Below are positions 16,610-25,423 of a stretch of 64,000 bases of DNA, one piece after another (the stretch's first letter is position 1; the number at the start of each line of letters is the position of its first letter). A program made the translations under genes and the position numbers. Under the pieces are notes generated by a model, which saw only the letters and a list, made by a program, of their open reading frames with translations, was not told the origin of the DNA and searched no databases. The stretch is from Anaerolineae bacterium (GTDB lineage Bacteria; Chloroflexota; Anaerolineae; Anaerolineales; Anaerolineaceae), in the NCBI GenBank assembly GCA_013178095.1, contig JABLXK010000013.1:1-64000 (forward strand). Direction: 5' to 3'.

Positions 16610-17623
16610 TCATGGATTGATTTTCTTTAACGGTCCGGTTGAACCGCGTTTTTCCAATTGCACTTCCAGCGTGACCGTCCGGCAAGCTTTGGCCGGGTTT
16701 TCCATTCGGTCGATGAAACAATTGATTGCTTCTTCCGCCATTTGATGAATGGGTAATTTTACCGTGGTCAGAGGTGGCGTGGTGTATTTGGACCAATAAA
16801 TATCGTCAAAACCAACCACTGAGAGATCCTCGGGTATTCTCAAGCCATGCTTGAAAGCGGATTGCATCACGCCCATTGCCATCAAGTCATTACAGGCAAA
16901 AATGGCGGTAGGGCGGTTCTTCATTTCCAGCAAGCGGTTGGCACAATTGAGGCCGCTGATGATGTTGAAGTCGCCCCTCACTACCAGAGCAGGGTCGAAT
17001 TCAAGGCCGTTTTCTCGTAGGGCCGCCTCGTAACCAAATTCGCGTTTATGGCTGGGAATAATATCCTTTGAACCGGTGATGCAGGCAATGCGTTTATGGC
17101 CGAGCTGCACCAAATGCTCAGTAGCAATTTTCCCGGCATAATAATCGTCGATGATCACCGTGTCGAAATCGTAACCGGGGCAATCGTGATCGATCAATAT
17201 GATCGGTATGTTGCCGGTGCTGGTTGGGACGAGCTGCAAGGGCATTATGGAGGACGATACTAAAATGATACCATCCACCTGCCATTGCGAGAGTTGGTGA
17301 ATATAGAATTGTTCTTTCTCGGGATCGCCGTCGGAGCTGCACAGCATCATGGTGTACTTCCGCAGGTAACTTAGATATTCAACGCTCCAGGCAATTTCGG
17401 TGTAAAAGGGATTGGTGATATCAGCAACAACCAGGCCCAGCGAGCTGGTTTGTTTTTTCCGCAAGCTGCGGGCAATTCTGTTGGGCTGGTAATCGAGGCA
17501 TTCCATTACCGTCAACACCTTGGTCTTCAACTCTTCACTAACGTAACGCGTATTGTTGATAACGTGGCTGACGGTCGAAACAGATACACCTGCTTGTTCA
17601 GCAACCTCTTTAATCGTAGAAAT
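16610..17623 (-). CDS. LacI-family transcriptional regulator with an apparent ATT start codon
   Basis: The 337-residue product has the full LacI layout. The N-terminal helix-turn-helix is TIKEVAEQAGVSVSTVSHVI, and the hinge is NRIARSLRKKQTSSLG. The periplasmic-binding-like ligand domain contains LVVADITNPFYTEI and ends with a conserved VVGFDDI. No ATG, GTG, TTG or CTG lies in frame between the upstream stop codon and the HTH. The codon ATT at 17621-17623 has an excellent ribosome binding site (GGAGGG, 5-base spacing) and sits where family members start. A TTG start at 17530 would delete most of the HTH. It likely controls the adjacent nucleoside operon. Confidence 0.85.
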   Translation of the reverse strand: MSTIKEVAEQAGVSVSTVSHVINNTRYVSEELKTKVLTVMECLDYQPNRIARSLRKKQTSSLGLVVADITNPFYTEIAWSVEYLSYLRKYTMMLCSSDGDPEKEQFYIHQLSQWQVDGIILVSSSIMPLQLVPTSTGNIPIILIDHDCPGYDFDTVIIDDYYAGKIATEHLVQLGHKRIACITGSKDIIPSHKREFGYEAALRENGLEFDPALVVRGDFNIISGLNCANRLLEMKNRPTAIFACNDLMAMGVMQSAFKHGLRIPEDLSVVGFDDIYWSKYTTPPLTTVKLPIHQMAEEAINCFIDRMENPAKACRTVTLEVQLEKRGSTGPLKKINP

Positions 17624-17706
17624 CGTGCCCTCCGAGAAATACGTTTGCGCAATCGTTACGATGATATTATCAGGATTTCCCGTTCATTTCAACAATTTTT
17701 AAGGAA

Positions 17707-17751
17707 AAAAGGATAAATGTCATACAATCTCATCTGTCCATTTATCCTTTT
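17707..17751. terminator. Terminator downstream of the Cys/Met-metabolism gene
   Basis: AAAAGGATAAATG at 17707-17719 pairs perfectly with CATTTATCCTTTT at 17739-17751, 18 bases after the stop of the 17769-18971 gene. A/T-rich on both sides. Confidence 0.8.
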
Positions 17752-17768
17752 CTTTTGTCACGCAGGAA

Positions 17769-18971
17769 CTAAATTTTCTTCAAGGCTTGTTCGAAATCGG
17801 CAATCAGGTCTTGCGGGTCTTCCAAGCCGGCCGAGATGCGGATCATGCCATCACGGATATTCATCAGTTTTTTCTGTTCCGGCGGCACATCCAGGAATGC
17901 CATGGTAGACGGCACCTGCGTGGTGGTGCGAACGCCGCCCAGGCTGGCGCCGAAAGTGCATAATTCCAATCCGTCCAATACGCGCACTGCTGCTCTTTCA
18001 TCGCTTATTTCAAAGCAGAGCATGGCTCCAAATTTCGGCATCAGCTTGCGGGCAATTTCATGTTGGGGATGCGAAGGCAGGCCTGGATACCACACCTTCT
18101 GCACCTTGGGGTGGGATTCCAGGTATTTGGCCAGGATCATGGCATTGCTGCACATGCGTTCCACCCTGACGTGCAGAGTTTGGATGCCGCGCAACAGCAG
18201 CCAGGCATTGAAGGGTGAAAGCGCTCCGCCCAGCTTGGTGAGGGTCGACCAACGGATCTTTTCGATAATATCGGGGGGTAAAAGCTTCGATTTAACCACA
18301 ATTACACCGCCCAAAGCGTCATTATGCCCGCCGATGAACTTGGTGGCGCTTTCCACAACGATATCAACACCCCAATCCAGCGGCCGGAAGACGTATGGGC
18401 TGGCAAAAGTGTTGTCGCAAATCACAATAATGCCTTTGTCGTGGCCGAGCTTAACGATCGCTTCGATGTCGGAAATCTTCATGGTTGGGTTGGCAATTGT
18501 CTCGAAGTAAATCGCCTTGGTGTTCGGGCGGATTGCCTGGCGTACCATCTCGATATTGGAGGAATCTACGAAAGTGGTTTCGACGCCGAAATCGGTAAAG
18601 CGGTGATCGAGGAACTCGTGCGTGGTGCTGTAGGTGGTCCAGTCCGAGACGATATGATCGCCGCTTTTCAGCAAGCCGAAGAGCGTGATGGCAATCGCAG
18701 CCATGCCGGAGGCAACCGCCAGGCAGCTATCGCCATTTTCGATGTAAATCATCTGCTCTTCGAATTTATATTCGCTCGGATTGCCGCAGCGCGAATAAAT
18801 ATTGACTTCCTTACGCGCGCCGTCAAGGACGCGGTTATAGATTTCTTCAGTATATTGGAAATTGCTGGCCATGTAGATCGGGTCGCTGATCGACATGGAG
18901 CCTGGTTCAGGCGGATAAAAGACCATCCGGCTGTCGAGGGTTAATTTCTTGCGCTTTTCGTTATCCATCAA
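17769..18971 (-). CDS. Cys/Met-metabolism PLP-dependent enzyme (methionine gamma-lyase / cystathionine gamma-synthase family)
   Basis: A 400-residue enzyme of the trans-sulfuration aminotransferase-fold family. Seen: YSRCGNPSEYKFEEQM, the PLP phosphate-binding SGMAAIAITLF, DNTFASPYVFRPLDWG, and the Schiff-base Lys in ESATKFIGGHNDALGG (about residue 213). The C-terminus contains ASLGGVRTTTQVP, close to methionine gamma-lyase and cystathionine synthases; the precise reaction cannot be told. RBS is AAGGAGTGATTG. The gene is monocistronic with a terminator. Confidence 0.88.
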   Translation of the reverse strand: MMDNEKRKKLTLDSRMVFYPPEPGSMSISDPIYMASNFQYTEEIYNRVLDGARKEVNIYSRCGNPSEYKFEEQMIYIENGDSCLAVASGMAAIAITLFGLLKSGDHIVSDWTTYSTTHEFLDHRFTDFGVETTFVDSSNIEMVRQAIRPNTKAIYFETIANPTMKISDIEAIVKLGHDKGIIVICDNTFASPYVFRPLDWGVDIVVESATKFIGGHNDALGGVIVVKSKLLPPDIIEKIRWSTLTKLGGALSPFNAWLLLRGIQTLHVRVERMCSNAMILAKYLESHPKVQKVWYPGLPSHPQHEIARKLMPKFGAMLCFEISDERAAVRVLDGLELCTFGASLGGVRTTTQVPSTMAFLDVPPEQKKLMNIRDGMIRISAGLEDPQDLIADFEQALKKI

Positions 18972-19135
18972 TCACTCCTTAAATTAATATTAAAGACAAT
19001 AGATTTGCCTGTAAATTTGAAATAACGATTGCGCGTGAAACTGCATTATATTAAACCATAATCCGCGGAAATTGGTCAGGTAATTTGGCGCGCAATATCA
19101 CACCGTCCAGTAATTCGTAAAAAAATTTCATCGGC

Positions 19136-19141
19136 TATAAT
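19136..19141 (+). promoter_or_regulatory. Candidate -10 box of the PAS gene
   Basis: A perfect TATAAT lies 32 bases upstream of the PAS-protein start. The matching -35 is weak (TTCGTA at 19114-19119, 16-base spacing). Confidence 0.45.
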
Positions 19142-19172
19142 ATGCCTTTATTACAGGCACATGGAGAGGATC

Positions 19173-19520
19173 ATGGAACAACACGATTGGTACAAAGTAT
19201 TTCCCGGCGCAATCACGGTTACAGATGAAAAGGGCACAGTTATTGAAATGAACGACGCCTCCGCTGAAATGTTCAAAGGCGACGGCGGTTACGCTGTAAT
19301 GGGCCGCAACGCCATCACTTGCCATCCCGAACGCACCCAGGACAAGGTCCGTAAACTTTACGAAACCGCATCATTCAACGTTTACTCCATCACCAAGAAC
19401 GGGAAAAAGAAGCTGGTCTACCAGGCGCCCTACTTCGTAGATGGCAAATTCTCCGGCCTGGTTGAGATCTGCCTGGATCTGCCGGATGAAATCCCGCACT
19501 TCGATCGCGATAAAAAATAA
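19173..19520 (+). CDS. Small PAS-domain protein
   Basis: The 115-residue product is a single PAS-like sensor domain: EQHDWYKVFPGAITVTDEKGTVIEMNDASAEMF, followed by NAITCHPERTQDKVRKLYE and a FVDGKFSGLVEICLDLP end. No output domain is attached, so it may bind a ligand or work with a separate partner. ATG 19173 is chosen because GGAGAGGATC lies immediately upstream; the ATG at 19161 has no such site. Terminator downstream. Confidence 0.82.
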   Translation: MEQHDWYKVFPGAITVTDEKGTVIEMNDASAEMFKGDGGYAVMGRNAITCHPERTQDKVRKLYETASFNVYSITKNGKKKLVYQAPYFVDGKFSGLVEICLDLPDEIPHFDRDKK

Positions 19521-19564
19521 TGGCTTTGCCGCTTGTCTCAAATAAGGTATATTATTGATGAAAG

Positions 19565-19595
19565 AGTAAGATTCTGAAAGTAGTCTTACTTTTTT
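19565..19595 (+). terminator. Terminator of the PAS gene
   Basis: Stem AGTAAGA with TCTTACT followed directly by a run of T, 44 bases after the stop. A second hairpin (GAATCCG...CGGATTC, 19604-19627) follows. Confidence 0.75.
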
Positions 19596-19685
19596 CATCT
19601 AGGGAATCCGGCCGCAAGGTCGGATTCTTTCTTGCTGGTAGGTATAATCAGGTTAACTCCCAAATAAAGATAAAGGATTTTCACC

Positions 19686-20243
19686 ATGCTTCCTGCAGAG
19701 ACTGATCGCCTGATTTTGCGTGCGTTTGAAGAGAAAGACGCGCCCGCATTCAGCGCCTACCGTTCCGACCCGCTGATTGCGCGTTACCAGGGCTGGCAGG
19801 CGCCCTTTTCATTGCAACAAGCCCGGGCTTTTATCGCCGAGATGCGCGCGAAAACACCCGGCCAGCCCGGACAATGGTACCAGGTCGCGTTGGAATTGAA
19901 AGAAAACAGCAGCCTGATCGGCGACTGCGCTTTTCATCTTTCCGCTGACAGCCGTCAGGCAGAGATCGGCATGACACTGGCGCGGCCGTTTCAAAGACAT
20001 GGGTTCGCCGCCGAAGCGGGCAAGTGGCTGCTGGCATATCTCTTCGGAACCTTGAAGGTGCACAGAGTGTACGCTAACATCGACCCGCGCAACACACCGG
20101 CCATTCAGGCTGTTGGCAAACTGGGGCTGCGCTGCGAAGGCCGTTTCATTCAAAGCCTGTGGCTGAAAGGCGAATGGATGGACGAGGAGTGGCACGCGCT
20201 GCTGCAAACCGAGTGGCAAAGCAAGAGCACCCCGCCGGGTTGA
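19686..20243 (+). CDS. GNAT acetyltransferase, RimJ/RimL type
   Basis: A 185-residue acetyl-CoA-dependent N-acetyltransferase. It starts with TDRLILRAFEEKDAPAF, and carries the acetyl-CoA-binding RPFQRHGFAAEA and the typical YANIDPRNTPAIQAVGKLGL segment. The closest functional analogues acetylate ribosomal proteins or small molecules; the substrate is unknown. A perfect TATAAT lies at 19643-19648. RBS AAAGGATTTTCACC. No operon partner. Confidence 0.85.
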   Translation: MLPAETDRLILRAFEEKDAPAFSAYRSDPLIARYQGWQAPFSLQQARAFIAEMRAKTPGQPGQWYQVALELKENSSLIGDCAFHLSADSRQAEIGMTLARPFQRHGFAAEAGKWLLAYLFGTLKVHRVYANIDPRNTPAIQAVGKLGLRCEGRFIQSLWLKGEWMDEEWHALLQTEWQSKSTPPG

Positions 20244-20362
20244 ATCTGCTAATCACTCCCGATTTTTTTCTCCTCCCTTATTCACCCGGTAATAAATCTT
20301 CTGTAATAATTCGGCATATATAATCATTTAATCAATCCCGCTTCGAGGTATTTAAAAAAATT

Positions 20363-21589
20363 ATGGAGTCCATCTCTCCCGCCGCCTGCCGGCGTTTCAT
20401 CCTGGGCTGCCAGGGCTTATGGCCGGGGCGGCGGTGGGCCGGTAAAACCGGAACGGCGCAAGCTCTGCGCGCCGCTGAAAGCGTACAAGTGGACCCGGTG
20501 GCGGTGGTGGCGCAGAGCCACGACATTGCCTTGTGGGGGCGCGTGGCGGATTACCGGCCGGAATACCTGCAGGAACTGCTTTATCAGGATCGCCAATTCT
20601 TCGATTACGGCGGCGCGTTATTCATCTACCCGGTGGAAGAGTTTTCCTATTGGATGGTCGAAATGAAGCGGCGCGCGGCCGCCCCGCATTGGCGGGAATA
20701 CATTAAAGACAATCCTAAATTGTTCGAACGGGTGCGCGCCGAGATGCGCGCACGCGGCCCATTGGGCACGCGCGATCTGCCGGGCGAACGCGTGGACCGC
20801 TACCGCTCCTCCAAAGATAGCGGTTACGCCATGTACTGCCTGTGGATCACCGGCGAGCTGACCATCCATAGCAGGAAAGGGCGCGACCGGGTATACGACT
20901 TCACTGATAAGTTAATCCCCGCGCAGTATCTGCATGCCGTTCCTGAAGCGGAAGCAGTGGATTTTTTCATCAACAAAGCTATCGCCCAGTACGGTTTCGT
21001 CAACGAGCGCGAGTTCGCCGCCATCTGGAAAAGCGCCACCGAGCTGCCGCGGGATGCGGCCGCGATCAAGAATAAGTTGAATGAGCTGCTGGAAAGCGGG
21101 CGCGTCGCCTGCGTGCGGCGCGAGGACAGCGGCGAGACGCTTTATTACCCCGCATCCCGTAAGCCGCTGCTGGAAGATCTGGCCAGCGGGCGCGTGCCGG
21201 CTGCCTGGCAGCCGTTGGGCGCCACCAGCGAGGAGGAAGTGGTGTTCCTCTCTCCGCTGGAATTCGTCAGCGCGCGTGGGCGCGCAAAGAAAATCTTCGG
21301 TTTCGATTACACCTGGGAGATCTACAAACCGGCCCACACTCGCCGGTTCGGGCCCTACACCATGCCGGTGCTGTACGGCGACCAATTGGTGGCGCGCACC
21401 GATATGAGAGTGGATCGCGTAGCCGGTGCGTTGCATATCAACGGACTATGGCTGGAGGAGAGATTTATGCCAACGAAAGAATTTTGGATGGCTTTCAATC
21501 GAGGATTACTTGGTTTCATACATTTATTAAATGTGGATAAGGTTGACCAGGTACAGCTAGATCATCCAATTTCGATTCTGAACATATAG
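20363..21589 (+). CDS. YcaQ-like DNA glycosylase / winged-helix protein
   Basis: The 408-residue product belongs to the YcaQ (crosslink-repair DNA glycosylase) family, which excises alkylated or interstrand-crosslinked bases. Evidence: N-terminal helical part with AAESVQVDPVAVVAQSHDIALWGRV (the QxD motif of the family, here Q-V-D), middle REYIKDNPKLFERVRAEMRARGPLGTRDL, and C-terminal winged-helix segments ending in LLYGDQLVARTDMRVDR. Length typical. It converges on the MBOAT gene, with only 4 bases between the two stop codons. Confidence 0.85.
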   Translation: MESISPAACRRFILGCQGLWPGRRWAGKTGTAQALRAAESVQVDPVAVVAQSHDIALWGRVADYRPEYLQELLYQDRQFFDYGGALFIYPVEEFSYWMVEMKRRAAAPHWREYIKDNPKLFERVRAEMRARGPLGTRDLPGERVDRYRSSKDSGYAMYCLWITGELTIHSRKGRDRVYDFTDKLIPAQYLHAVPEAEAVDFFINKAIAQYGFVNEREFAAIWKSATELPRDAAAIKNKLNELLESGRVACVRREDSGETLYYPASRKPLLEDLASGRVPAAWQPLGATSEEEVVFLSPLEFVSARGRAKKIFGFDYTWEIYKPAHTRRFGPYTMPVLYGDQLVARTDMRVDRVAGALHINGLWLEERFMPTKEFWMAFNRGLLGFIHLLNVDKVDQVQLDHPISILNI

Positions 21590-21593
21590 CAAA

Positions 21594-23054
21594 TTAGAAC
21601 TTAAAATACACGAAGTCCGCGCCGGTCACCTCGCCGTAGTAGCCGAAGATGGTGATGGCGAAGAACAGGCTGTAGTAGATCAGCCAGCGGACGCTGATCG
21701 GCAGGCGCCTGAAGGCCGCCAGCAGGTCCTGCTTCATTTGCAGGAATTCCATCGCAAAGAAGATCGACAACGCGACCAGCGTCAGGTTGGTATCCGGGGC
21801 GTCCAGCCCCAGGCTTTTGTCGAGAAAGCTCCAGGCGCCCGCTGCCGCCCCGCCCTGCCCGGTGAAGATGGCGCGCAGCATAACCAAGGCTGCGGCCAGC
21901 GAGTCGGCTTTGAAGAACACCCAGGCAAATGAAACCAGCGCAAAGGTTGGCAGGATAAAGAATGCTTTCGGCAGGCGTTTTTCCCAGCCGGCGCGTATTT
22001 TCTGCGTGAGCTGCTCGGCCACCTGGTAAAGCCCGTGCAGCCCGCCCCAAATCACGAAGGTCCAACTGGCGCCGTGCCACAAGCCGCTGGCCAGGAAAGT
22101 AATCAGAATGTGCAGGTTCAGCCACAGCGCGCGCGGTTTGCGGCGGCGGTCTTTGATCTCCAGCGGCAGGAACACATAATCGCGCAGCCAGTTGCTGAAA
22201 GAGATATGCCAGCGCCGCCAGAAATCCGCCACTGAAGTTGCCAGGTAAGGGCGATTGAAATTTTCCGTTAGTTCGAAACCCAGCAGCGCGGACGCTGCCA
22301 GGGCAATATCGGTATAAGCGGAGAAATCAATGTAAACCTGGAAGGTGAAAACCAACACGCCGGCAACCAGTTTGGTCGCGGGAAAATCCCCTGGCGCAGC
22401 GAATACCGCATCCGCCACCACTGCCAACCGGTCGGCAATCACGATTTTTTTGAACAGTCCCCAGCCAATGCGCAGCAGGTGATCACCCAGGGCGGCATCC
22501 GGAAACGGTTTCGGCTCGCGTGCTTGCCGCACAAACCGCGCGCATCGCTCCAGCGGGCCGCTCAGCAGTTTGGGGAAGAATGCCATGTAAAGGGCGAAAT
22601 AGCCGAAATGCGGTTCAGACTGCGCGCGCTCTTCGTATACATCTAAAATATAACTGATTGCCTGCAAGGCAAAAAACGATAAACCTAATGGATAAAAGAT
22701 GGCTGCTTCAGGGAGACCCCGAGGCAAACGCAGCAAAACCATTCCCGCATTGAACGCGGCAAGATATAAATCCAGGTAACGAAAGCAAAACAGGATCGCC
22801 AGGTTCCCGATTACTCCTGCCAGCATCCATGTTTTTTTTACTTTTTCTTCTGTAGAAGCGGAGATACGACTGCCCGAGAGATAAGAAAGCAGCGTTACAC
22901 CCAGCAGAACCGGCAAAAAACGCCAATCGAAAAGCCCATAGAATCCATAGCTGACCAGCAGCAGCCAGGCCCAGCGGGCGCGCGCAGGCAGCAAGTAATT
23001 CACCAGTATCACGGCGGCCAGGAAAGGATAGAAAGCAAAATGATTGAATGTCAT
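21594..23054 (-). CDS. MBOAT-family membrane-bound O-acyltransferase
   Basis: A 486-residue multi-helix membrane protein of the AlgI/DltB/PatA type, which moves acyl groups across the membrane to a surface polymer. Seen: FYPFLAAVILVNYLLP (first helix), FPKLLSGPLERC, the conserved FDIALAASALLGFELTENFNRPY-like segment, FWRRWHISFSNWLRDYVF and the catalytic-His motif GLWHGASWTFVIWGGLHG. It follows the SGNH-type gene by 53 bases and is likely cotranscribed. RBS GGGGAAAGGGCGC. Confidence 0.92.
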   Translation of the reverse strand: MTFNHFAFYPFLAAVILVNYLLPARARWAWLLLVSYGFYGLFDWRFLPVLLGVTLLSYLSGSRISASTEEKVKKTWMLAGVIGNLAILFCFRYLDLYLAAFNAGMVLLRLPRGLPEAAIFYPLGLSFFALQAISYILDVYEERAQSEPHFGYFALYMAFFPKLLSGPLERCARFVRQAREPKPFPDAALGDHLLRIGWGLFKKIVIADRLAVVADAVFAAPGDFPATKLVAGVLVFTFQVYIDFSAYTDIALAASALLGFELTENFNRPYLATSVADFWRRWHISFSNWLRDYVFLPLEIKDRRRKPRALWLNLHILITFLASGLWHGASWTFVIWGGLHGLYQVAEQLTQKIRAGWEKRLPKAFFILPTFALVSFAWVFFKADSLAAALVMLRAIFTGQGGAAAGAWSFLDKSLGLDAPDTNLTLVALSIFFAMEFLQMKQDLLAAFRRLPISVRWLIYYSLFFAITIFGYYGEVTGADFVYFKF

Positions 23055-23107
23055 GCGCCCTTTCCCCGCTTACCAGCACCCCGAATCACCATCTCTGCCA
23101 TCCGCCT

Positions 23108-24445
23108 CTATTCCACCGGTATGTTCAAATTTCCACGCAGCAGGTAAACGCCGGCGGGATTATAGATTTCCACGTGAAAGTAGTACTTGCCATCCGAAGC
23201 CGGCAGGGTGACGGTTAATTCGTTCTGGCGTAAACCCTCGATCTTCTCAATCTCTTCCCCGTCGCGATGCAAAGTCCAGGTGAAATACAAATCGGAAACC
23301 GCTTCGCTATCATGCGGGATCAGGTTCACTTCCACCTCCCGGCCGTCACGGTTAATTTTGTAATCATTGAAAAAATAGGTCTGGTAATACGCCATCGCCC
23401 GGATGTCCACTTTCAAATCCAACTTTTCCGCCAGCAGCCGCGCCAATTCCACCGAGGCAATAACCGCCCCGAATTGGGTCATGTGTTCATGATCACCGAA
23501 CCATAAACGCGGCCGCTCTTGATCCTGCAGCAGCACCTGGTAATCCCCGCCCCAGTTGCGGATGGCTTCAATAACCTCGCGCCGGCAAGCCTCGAACTCG
23601 TTTACCAACTGTGGGGCTTCCACGAACATCAACACCGGCGCATTCTCAGAGTCCAGGTTCATGATCTCTTTGGTCGTTTCCAGGCGCTGCTTTAAATCGG
23701 CTACCGCACATACTGCCGGCGGATCATCCTCATCCACACCAGCTTTCAGTGGAGGAAGAGATTCCATGTAATTAAAATAGCCTTTATGCGCTAATTCAAG
23801 CTGTCCTTTTCCAGAGATCAAAGCGGTTACCGTTTCTTCTACACGCTGGGCGATACTGCCAGGTTTTTTCCAATCGGCATGGTAAAGCGTATAAGGCAGG
23901 TAAAAATAAATCAAATTCTCAATTGAGAAGAATTGGTGCGCATAGAGCATTTGCCGGACAATGGAAGGAACCGCGAAAAAGAAGGAGTAATTCCAGGGCT
24001 TCAGATCTTCTTGCGTCAATCCATCGAAAATTGGGTAGGTTTCAATAATGACCATCCGCGGCTGCTGATGGCGCAGCACCTCCCGATATTCCAATGCTGT
24101 TTGGTAAATACTTTCGCCGGAGGTATTCACGTGGATGCTGTTGATGTCCAGGATATCATCAATGATCTCGGGAATGAAGGTTGAATTTGAGTGGGAACTT
24201 CCCATGAAAATAACATCGACCGAATCTTCAGGCAATTCGTTGAAGAAATACGGCCAGTAATTACCATTCTTCTCATGACTTCTTTGCCGGGGGATGTAAC
24301 TGAATATCTGGATCAACCCGCTCAGAACGGCCAGAAAAAAGAAAATCTTACATCCCGTTCTCGGGTTCAGCTTGCGCTCTTTTTTTTGTGCTCTGTTGCT
24401 CAATGATCGACTTATTGTTCTTTTTCTTGTTTGTACACATTCCAC
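23108..24445 (-). CDS. SGNH-like partner protein of the MBOAT acyltransferase
   Basis: The 445-residue product has a single N-terminal transmembrane segment (about residues 33-49, IFFFLAVLSGLIQIFSYI) and an extracytoplasmic region. Visible SGNH-type blocks are FMGSSHSNSTF (nucleophile Ser) and GDHEHMTQFGA (the D-x-x-H pair). This is the layout of AlgJ/AlgX or DltD-type proteins that complete O-acylation of a surface polymer. The ATG at 24445 overlaps the 3' end of the preceding gene by 34 bases; a start further in is possible. The C-terminal ~90 residues are beta-rich. Confidence 0.78.
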   Translation of the reverse strand: MECVQTRKRTISRSLSNRAQKKERKLNPRTGCKIFFFLAVLSGLIQIFSYIPRQRSHEKNGNYWPYFFNELPEDSVDVIFMGSSHSNSTFIPEIIDDILDINSIHVNTSGESIYQTALEYREVLRHQQPRMVIIETYPIFDGLTQEDLKPWNYSFFFAVPSIVRQMLYAHQFFSIENLIYFYLPYTLYHADWKKPGSIAQRVEETVTALISGKGQLELAHKGYFNYMESLPPLKAGVDEDDPPAVCAVADLKQRLETTKEIMNLDSENAPVLMFVEAPQLVNEFEACRREVIEAIRNWGGDYQVLLQDQERPRLWFGDHEHMTQFGAVIASVELARLLAEKLDLKVDIRAMAYYQTYFFNDYKINRDGREVEVNLIPHDSEAVSDLYFTWTLHRDGEEIEKIEGLRQNELTVTLPASDGKYYFHVEIYNPAGVYLLRGNLNIPVE

Positions 24446-25206
24446 AGCGTCTCGCTGCCCACGCGCGCCAGGGTGGTTACCGTATCCTCAGAGGTATCGA
24501 AATCCTTGGTCGGATCGTACTCATTTTTGGCTTCATCCGCGTGCAGCATATTGATCACCGAAACTGCCATGCCGCCCGCGCGCAATCCCCACAACCGCGC
24601 CAGCGTCAGCACCACGCCCGCTTCCATTTCGGAAGCCAAGATATGCATGCGCTCCAGGTCGCGGTAATGCTCCCGCCATTCCGATAACCAGTAATCGTTA
24701 TACGACGCTCCGGGTTCCGGGTGGCGTGCGTACAACCCGTCGTGCGAGCGGGTGCAGCCCACGTGATAACGCACACCCAGGTCTTTTGCGGCCTGGATGT
24801 TTGCGAGCAGTACAGTATAATCGGCGACCGCCGGGAATTCCAAGGGGGCATAAGTGCGCGACGTGCCATCAAAGCGGGCAGCGCTGTCGAAGATGATCAG
24901 GTCGCCGTCTTTGACCTGCTTTTGGAAAGCCCCACAGGTACCTACCCGCAAGAAAACCCTGGCGCCCACGCGCGCCAGCTCTTCAATTGCGATGGCTGTG
25001 GAAGCGCCGCCGACGCCGGTGCTGGTGCAGGAAATGGGCATGCCTTTATAAACGCCGCGATAGCTGACATATTCCCGATTCTGCGCAACCTTTTCGGCCG
25101 AATCCCAAACGGAAGCGATGGCTTCCACCCTGCCCGGATCACCCGGCAGCAGGACATAAGGGGCGCAATCGCCTTCATCCAATTGAATGTGATATTGTTT
25201 GGCCAT
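24412..25206 (-). CDS. Uridine phosphorylase-like nucleoside phosphorylase (NP-I family)
   Basis: The 264-residue enzyme performs phosphorolysis of a nucleoside to base and (deoxy)ribose 1-phosphate. Seen: phosphate-binding LLPGDPGRVEAIA, REYVSYRGVYKG, the RVGTCGAFQ motif and the ribose-binding ASEMEAGVVL, with the canonical E-M-E triplet. It is closest in layout to uridine phosphorylase (UdP), and is the only one of the five paralogues in the window with that canonical triplet. RBS is weak (CAGGTGAGCC). It leads a set with the SGNH and MBOAT genes, an odd pairing. Confidence 0.9.
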   Translation of the reverse strand: MAKQYHIQLDEGDCAPYVLLPGDPGRVEAIASVWDSAEKVAQNREYVSYRGVYKGMPISCTSTGVGGASTAIAIEELARVGARVFLRVGTCGAFQKQVKDGDLIIFDSAARFDGTSRTYAPLEFPAVADYTVLLANIQAAKDLGVRYHVGCTRSHDGLYARHPEPGASYNDYWLSEWREHYRDLERMHILASEMEAGVVLTLARLWGLRAGGMAVSVINMLHADEAKNEYDPTKDFDTSEDTVTTLARVGSETLWNVYKQEKEQ

Positions 25207-25387
25207 GGCTCACCTGTGCAATTCAATGTACCAATTATAGGGTAAAAACAGGATCATTTCGGCAGACTTCCTGCAAAGCCAATTTTTAGTGTATTTCCTA
25301 AACAATGGGAACACACTATTCCTGAACCTCTGCAATAAAAGTGGGATAACCATGCGGCTTACTTCTTTCTTCGATAGCTTTTAAAAA

Positions 25388-25416
25388 ACCGCCCCTATGT
25401 GTTCAGAGGGCAGGGC
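25388..25416 (-). terminator. Possible terminator of the ABC-2 exporter operon
   Basis: Imperfect G/C-rich stem followed on the minus strand by a T-run, 8 bases after the ABC-2 permease stop. The stem has bulges. Confidence 0.45.
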
Positions 25417-25423
25417 GCGTTTA

